Source of the DNA: Thermocatellispora tengchongensis
GTDB lineage: Bacteria > Actinomycetota > Actinomycetes > Streptosporangiales > Streptosporangiaceae
DNA: 64,000 bases
Assembly (NCBI RefSeq): GCF_014202315.1
Contig: NZ_JACHGN010000028.1
Span: forward strand, 94,799 to 158,798
Direction: 5' to 3'
Shown: positions 59,905-64,000 of the stretch, piece after piece
Position numbering within the stretch: position 1 is the first letter of the stretch
How the letters are laid out: the number at the start of each line of letters is the position of its first letter
The notes under the pieces: generated by a model
The model's database searches: none
What the model was told of the DNA's origin: nothing
What the model saw: only the letters and a program-made list of their open reading frames with translations
Made by a program: the position numbers and the translations under genes

Positions 59905-60401
59905 CGCGGAACCTTCTCCAAGCTCATCGTCTGAATGTCCGGATCGACCCGAAGACGGGTGAGCGCTCGGCTGAGCTGGCTCTTCACCGCTCCCAGTGAG
60001 CAGCCGACGATCTCGGCGACCTGGGTGAGCGTCCGTCCCTCGAAGTAGTGCAGAACGATCACCGCCCGCTGGCGCGGGGAAAGCGCGCCGATCGCACTCC
60101 ACAGCGCGGCCTGATCGTCCACCTCGGCGGCCGCGTCGCGCGGATCGGCCGTCTCAGGAACCGTCTCGGCGGGGACCTCGCCACGCCAGCGCCTGCGCCA
60201 CCACGACGAGTGGGTGTTCACGATGATCCGGTACACGTACGGGTCGGGGTTGCCCTCGATCCGCCGCCAGGCGAGCCATGCCTTCGCCAGCGCGGTCTGC
60301 ACCAGATCCTCGGCCGCGCCCCAGTCGCGGGCGAGGAGATACGCCATCCGGCACAGCCGTAGATGCCGCTGCGCCACGTACTCGGCGAACCCGTCGTCCA
60401 T
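59901..60401 (-). CDS. SigE-family ECF RNA polymerase sigma factor
   Basis: This 166-aa sigma factor has region 2 (RLCRMAYLLARDWGAAEDLVQTALAKAW) and region 4 (LSPRQRAVIVLHYFEGRTLTQVAEIVGCSLGAVKSQLSRAL). This is the actinobacterial SigE-type ECF family that often lacks a classical anti-sigma. GGAG precedes ATG 60401. It is coupled to a membrane protein gene, so the pair probably forms one signalling unit. Confidence 0.93.
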   Translation of the reverse strand: MDDGFAEYVAQRHLRLCRMAYLLARDWGAAEDLVQTALAKAWLAWRRIEGNPDPYVYRIIVNTHSSWWRRRWRGEVPAETVPETADPRDAAAEVDDQAALWSAIGALSPRQRAVIVLHYFEGRTLTQVAEIVGCSLGAVKSQLSRALTRLRVDPDIQTMSLEKVPR

Positions 60402-60598
60402 GCATCATCTCCGTCTTGTCGTCTCCGGTGATGACTACCGTTCAGGGTGCGCATTCGGATGACAGGCGTTCATCACCCGGCCACAGCAAGGCATCCGGCC
60501 ACGCGGCCTCGCGGTCGTAGTCGGTCAACGGCTGGTAGCGCGCGACGGCGAGGAGCGCGCCGGAGCCGGGGCTTCGCCCGAAATGCGGACACCGGTGG

Positions 60599-61363
60599 TT
60601 ATGCAGCGAGCAGCACCGTATCGAGCAAGCGCTGCTCGTACTCGGTGGGGCTGAAGTAGTCCAGAGTGGAGTGTCGCCAGCGGGTGTTGTAGCGGGTGAT
60701 CCATCCGAAGACCGCCAGGCGGGCGGCGTGGGTGGTGGGCCACCGGCTCGGTGCGCATGTGATCCGCGATCGACCAGCCCGCCGAACGGCGTGAGGCAAG
60801 TCCAGCACGGTCGCCAGATACAGGAAACCACCGTCGGCCAGTGGCAGGTAGGTGATGTCGCCCACATAGCGCCGGCCGGGCGCGGGCGGGGTGAAGTCAC
60901 GCTGGAGCAGGTCGGGCACCTTCTGGTGCGACGGCTCGCTCACGGTGGTGCGCACCTTCCTGCGCAGCCGTACTCCGGCGATGCCGAAGACGCGCTTCAC
61001 CCGCTTGCGGTTGACCCGCCGCCGCACAGCGCGTAGTTCGGCGGTGAGGCGAGGGCTGCCATAGGTGCCGTCGAACTCGCCGTGAATCCGCTTGATCTCC
61101 TTGTGCCAGCGCGGCATCGGCCGCGGCCCGTACCGCCCGAGCCGGTGCCGCCTTGAGCCACCGGTAGAAGCCGGATCGAGACAGCTCCGGCACTCGGCAC
61201 AGCCGCTTCACCCCGAAGGCGTCCCGGTGGACGGCGACCAACTGGAAACGGCTCACCAGTTCGTCTCGCCCGCGAAATACTTCGCCGCCCGGCGCAGGAT
61301 GTCGTGCTCCATCTCCAGCTCCCAGATCCGCGCCTTGAGCTGCTTGTTCTCCTCTTCCAGCAC
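60599..61363 (-). mobile_element. Degenerate IS3-family insertion sequence
   Basis: The OrfA end (ENKQLKARIWELEMEHDILR then RAAKYFAGETNW) overlaps the OrfB start (SRFQLVAVHRDAFGVKRLCR), as in IS3 elements. OrfB is frameshifted near 61110 and resumes as EIKRIHGEFDGTYGSPRLTA, with the integrase block VGDITYLPL…FLYLATVLDL. The DDE region after the first Asp is deleted, and only the tail RYNTRWRHSTLDYFSPTEYE remains. The element cannot move by itself. The 197 bp between it and the sigma gene hold no gene I can support. Confidence 0.85.
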
Positions 61364-61375
61364 GGCTTTCGTTGT

Positions 61376-61399
61376 TGGAGCAGGTGACGGGAATCGAAC
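61376..61399 (-). other. tRNA-Gly 3'-end fragment, probable attachment-site remnant
   Basis: On the minus strand this reads GTTCGATTCCCGTCACC then TGCTCCA, i.e. the T-loop and acceptor end of tRNA-Gly(CCC) as I recall it from actinomycetes, with one mismatch. The 5' three quarters of the tRNA are absent. Such 3' ends are left at one border of elements that integrate into tRNA genes. It directly abuts the truncated IS3 OrfA. Confidence 0.6.
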
Positions 61400-61502
61400 T
61401 GGACCGGTAAGAGGGTTCTCACCTGCGGGTTCGCTCTCTTGGCTGCTCAGGGCGACCGGCTTGAACCCGGTTGTGCGGGGTTCTGTTGGCTCTCGCCAGC
61501 CC

Positions 61503-61523
61503 GGTGTGCCCACGGGGCACACC
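61503..61523. terminator. Compact hairpin terminator
   Basis: GGTGTGCCC-ACG-GGGCACACC is a perfect 9-bp stem with a 3-nt loop. It sits in the 318-bp gap 61400-61717 downstream of the acyl-CoA ligase gene; nothing else is seen in that gap. Confidence 0.7.
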
Positions 61524-61717
61524 GATGATCTAGGTATAGATGGGGTCGGGGTCCGAGAGGGACTCGCACAGCGACCGCGCTTTCCAGCATGAGGGGGTGG
61601 ACCCGGCCCGCGCTCGGTCGGTCCGAGCTATCGCGGTTCCCGAACACTTTCACCCCGAATCGGGTGTCGTCAATCGCCGCGGTCGTCCTTGGCCTTGAGC
61701 GGCAACGCTGAAATAGC

Positions 61718-63265
61718 TCACTGTCTCCTTTGTGTTTCCCTGAACAGCAGTGCTGCCTCTCGGCGCATCACTTTGCCGTTTGGGCTGCGGGGCAAACTGT
61801 CAACTTGGAACAACTCTTTGGGGGTTTTTACGGCGCCGAGTTCGGAGCGACACCACGCCAGTACTTCGGCATTGTCGATGGGCTGACCGTCCGTGGTCTC
61901 GATTACTGCGACCACACGCTCACCCCAGTCGTCATCCGGAATTCCAACGACAGCGCAATCGGCGACCCCGGGATGGGACCACAGAACCTGCTCGACCTCG
62001 GCTGGGTATACGTTCAGGCCGCCTGTGATGATCACATCCTTCTTGCGGTCTGTGATATAGAGATAGCCTGCCTCGTCCAGGTGCCCCACGTCACCCGTGT
62101 GCAGCCAACCGTCGATGATTGTCGCGGCGGTCTGCTCGGGGTCCTTGTAGTAACCGGGCGTGACGACATCGCCGCGTACGCAGATCTCACCGGTTTCTCC
62201 GGGCTCCGCCGTCTCACCGGCCTCGTTGATGATCCGCAGGTCGATGTACGTCGAGGGCCGCCCGCAGGACTTCAGGCGGGTGTCAGGTGCCGGCGAGCCG
62301 TTCAGGAAGTGCTCTTCGGGCCGGAGCACGGCGATGCTCGCAAAGGCTTCGGTCTGCCCGTAGCCTTCCATCATCACTGGCCCGAAGACGGTAAGCGCCT
62401 GCTTCAGTTTCGCAGTCGACATGGGGGCCGCTCCGTAGAGCAGATACTTGAGCGAAGCAAGGTCGTACTGCGATACGTCGCCCTGCTCCAGGAGCCGATA
62501 GATGACCGTGGGCGGCAGGAAGGTCTCTGTCACGCCGTAGGTCTCGATGGCCTTCAGGATGGCTCTGGGATCAGCGCGCTCCAGCATGGCCACGGTTCCG
62601 CCACGTGCTGAAGCAGGGATGCTCAGCATTCCGGCAGTGTGGGTGAGGGGGGCAGCGGCGAGATTGACGATCTTCTCATCCGCCTTGTACGTGAACTCGG
62701 CAAGCACGTGAGATACGAAGGCCGTCGCGTTTTGTTGCGTCACCACGACGCCCTTCGGCCGGCCGGTTGTTCCCCCGGTCGGCATGATCGCGACGATCGA
62801 GTTGGTCTCTGCCTCTGCGCACGACGTGTCGCTCCAGTCGGTGACGGACTCGAACGATTCGATGGGTTCGTCCAGACAGACGAACTTAACCTTGCTGCCG
62901 TGGCGGCTCAAATCGGCTTGCAGTTCCATGACTTCGTTCAGCAGCCTGCTGTCGAAGAAGACGAGGCGGCCGTCGAAGCGGCGCAGATGGTCTGCAAGGA
63001 CCTTTGGCGGATAGCCTGGGTTGAGAGGAAGCCAGGCAAGCCCAGCGCGCCAGATTCCGAGCACGCACATCCAGGCAGCGGGTGAGTTGGGGGCGAGGAC
63101 CGCGGCCGTGCCTTCCATACCGTGTGCCAACCGCCGCACGCCAACCGCGACACGGCAGGTATAGATTCGAGCTTCCTCAAATGTCCATGCCTCTTGACCC
63201 ATGACGTAGGCCAGGCCGTCCCTGTTCCGTCTCCATCCTCGGTCGAAGAAGTCGATGAGGGCCAT
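61718..63265 (-). CDS. AMP-dependent acyl-CoA synthetase/ligase
   Basis: This 515-aa adenylate-forming enzyme has the P-loop MPTGGTTGRPKGVVV, the YGQTEAF adenosine-binding motif, GWLHTGDVGHLDE, and the hinge plus catalytic Lys segment DRKKDVIITGGLNVYP … RSPNGKVMRRE. It activates a fatty or aromatic acid to its CoA thioester. ATG 63265 follows AGGTGAAG. It lies 8 bp behind the thiolase fragment, suggesting a former beta-oxidation or steroid/aromatic degradation operon. Confidence 0.93.
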   Translation of the reverse strand: MALIDFFDRGWRRNRDGLAYVMGQEAWTFEEARIYTCRVAVGVRRLAHGMEGTAAVLAPNSPAAWMCVLGIWRAGLAWLPLNPGYPPKVLADHLRRFDGRLVFFDSRLLNEVMELQADLSRHGSKVKFVCLDEPIESFESVTDWSDTSCAEAETNSIVAIMPTGGTTGRPKGVVVTQQNATAFVSHVLAEFTYKADEKIVNLAAAPLTHTAGMLSIPASARGGTVAMLERADPRAILKAIETYGVTETFLPPTVIYRLLEQGDVSQYDLASLKYLLYGAAPMSTAKLKQALTVFGPVMMEGYGQTEAFASIAVLRPEEHFLNGSPAPDTRLKSCGRPSTYIDLRIINEAGETAEPGETGEICVRGDVVTPGYYKDPEQTAATIIDGWLHTGDVGHLDEAGYLYITDRKKDVIITGGLNVYPAEVEQVLWSHPGVADCAVVGIPDDDWGERVVAVIETTDGQPIDNAEVLAWCRSELGAVKTPKELFQVDSLPRSPNGKVMRREAALLFRETQRRQ

Positions 63266-63273
63266 CTCTTCAC

Positions 63274-63915
63274 CTACACGGCTTCGAGGATCGTCACTAC
63301 GGCCACGGCCTCTTGACCGCGGTGGAAGCCGCCGCCGTTCTCGGCGAGACCGACACGAGCCGCCTCGACCTGCCGAGGACCGCACCGGCCACGGAGCTGG
63401 TCGACGAGCTCGAAGATCTGACCGAGACCAGTGGCGGCCAGCGGATGCCCCTTGGCCTCCAGCCCGCCGGAGGGATTGATAGGCATGGATCCTCCGATCC
63501 GGGTGTCCCCGCGCTCAGCGGCGGGCCCTCCGTCGCCGACCGGGAAGAGCCCGAGCATCTCACTGAGCTGAATCTCCGCGAACGCCGTGGCGTCGTGTAC
63601 CTCGGCGACATCAATGTCAGCCGGTCCCATGCCGGCTTCCTCATACGCGTCAAGACCGCACAGCCGACTCAGATTCGTCTCATAGTCGTGGAGATCGCGT
63701 TCAAGACCAGTCGCCACACGGCACGCCCTGACACGAACGGGATGCAGCACTCCATACCGTTTCAGCACGGATTCGCGGCACACCACCACTGCGGCAGCAC
63801 CGTCCGTGAGCGGCGAGCACATGGGCACTGTGATGGGGAAGGCCAAAGGACGGGCCGCCAACACCTCATCCAGGCTCATCGACTTGCGGAAGAACGCGCG
63901 CTCATTGAGGCTTTT
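63274..63915 (-). pseudogene. Thiolase (SCP-x/acetyl-CoA acyltransferase-like), 5' end disrupted
   Basis: The frame carries the C-terminal half of a lipid-transfer-type thiolase: SLNERAFFRKSMSLDEVLAA, VAEVHDATAFAEI, NPSGGLEAKGHPLAATGLGQ with the catalytic GHP His, and ENGGGFHRG. Upstream the frame hits a stop at 63934-63936. One base earlier in the other frame, ADLRDQVGK could join it across an AAAA run at 63912-63915, so a one-base deletion is likely. The start would lie outside the window. ATG 63879 gives only a fragment. Confidence 0.65.
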
Positions 63916-64000
63916 CCAACCTGATCGCGCAGGTCAGCAGGGGTGGGGCCGGGACCGGGTTGGCATGACAAGAGGCTCCCGGTAAGACAGCAGTCGACCA

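Noticed and set aside
61376..61450. Complete tRNA gene
   Set aside because: Only the T-loop and acceptor 3' strand are present; no matching 5' acceptor strand or anticodon arm.

Overview
The window is high-GC DNA with many GTG starts, 4-bp ATGA/GTGA stop-start overlaps and actinobacterial gene families (UGSC pair, SigE-type ECF sigma factor, F420-dependent reductase, class V lanthipeptide genes). It most resembles a Streptosporangiales-type filamentous actinomycete (Nonomuraea/Streptosporangium/Actinomadura-like). The genus is inference; there is no rRNA or complete tRNA to fix it.

Layout. 1-3 kb: end of a secreted NEW3-domain protein with a two-gene ABC transporter. 3-6.4 kb: secreted penicillin-acylase-type hydrolase with a discoidin domain. 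6.4-11.6 kb: a GT39-type membrane glycosyltransferase, glucose-6-phosphate isomerase, a methyltransferase and a regulator remnant. 11.6-25.4 kb: a catabolic island with an XRE-cupin regulator, ACMSD-like amidohydrolase, zinc alcohol dehydrogenase, PaaK-like CoA ligase, SDR, IclR regulator, UGSC protein and coupled partner, and a five-gene peptide/nickel-type ABC importer transcribed as D-F-B-C-A. Similar palindromes lie in two of its divergent promoter regions. 26-30.7 kb: two secreted rhamnogalacturonan lyases (PL26-like and PL11-like) behind LacI-type operator-like sites. 30.8-37 kb: small regulator/enzyme pairs (HxlR with MFS and an FMN-binding protein; TetR with MBL hydrolase and CMD protein), DUF429 and GYD proteins.

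The centrepiece is 37.1-50.4 kb, a minus-strand, mostly overlapping operon that I read as a class V lanthipeptide cluster. In transcription order it has a LanK-like kinase, a HopA1-like LanY lyase, two precursor peptides with a shared leader, a methyltransferase, an ABC-2 exporter pair, a full-size ABC exporter, an F420-dependent (LLM) reductase, a LanD flavoprotein decarboxylase fused to a kinase-fold domain (possibly the missing LanX), a double-length M16 protease and two small secreted proteins. A strong hairpin separates the precursors from the downstream genes, and a 17-bp-stem hairpin closes the operon. Both predicted cores begin T(S/T)(W/F)IC and end in T-x4-C, which predicts a C-terminal AviMeCys ring.

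50.7-54.7 kb holds likely accessory regulators and small peptides: a response regulator whose phospho-acceptor Asp is His, a VTT/DedA-like protein with a coupled 55-aa peptide, a TrmB/LuxR-type regulator and a 66-aa secreted peptide. Two of the small ORFs share a 14-bp upstream box. From 56 kb the DNA is a graveyard: IS66, IS3, HNH-like and ATPase fragments, a frameshifted membrane-protein gene and a tRNA-Gly 3'-end fragment that looks like an old attachment site. Interspersed are an intact ECF sigma factor with a coupled membrane protein. The window ends with an acyl-CoA ligase and a 5'-disrupted thiolase.
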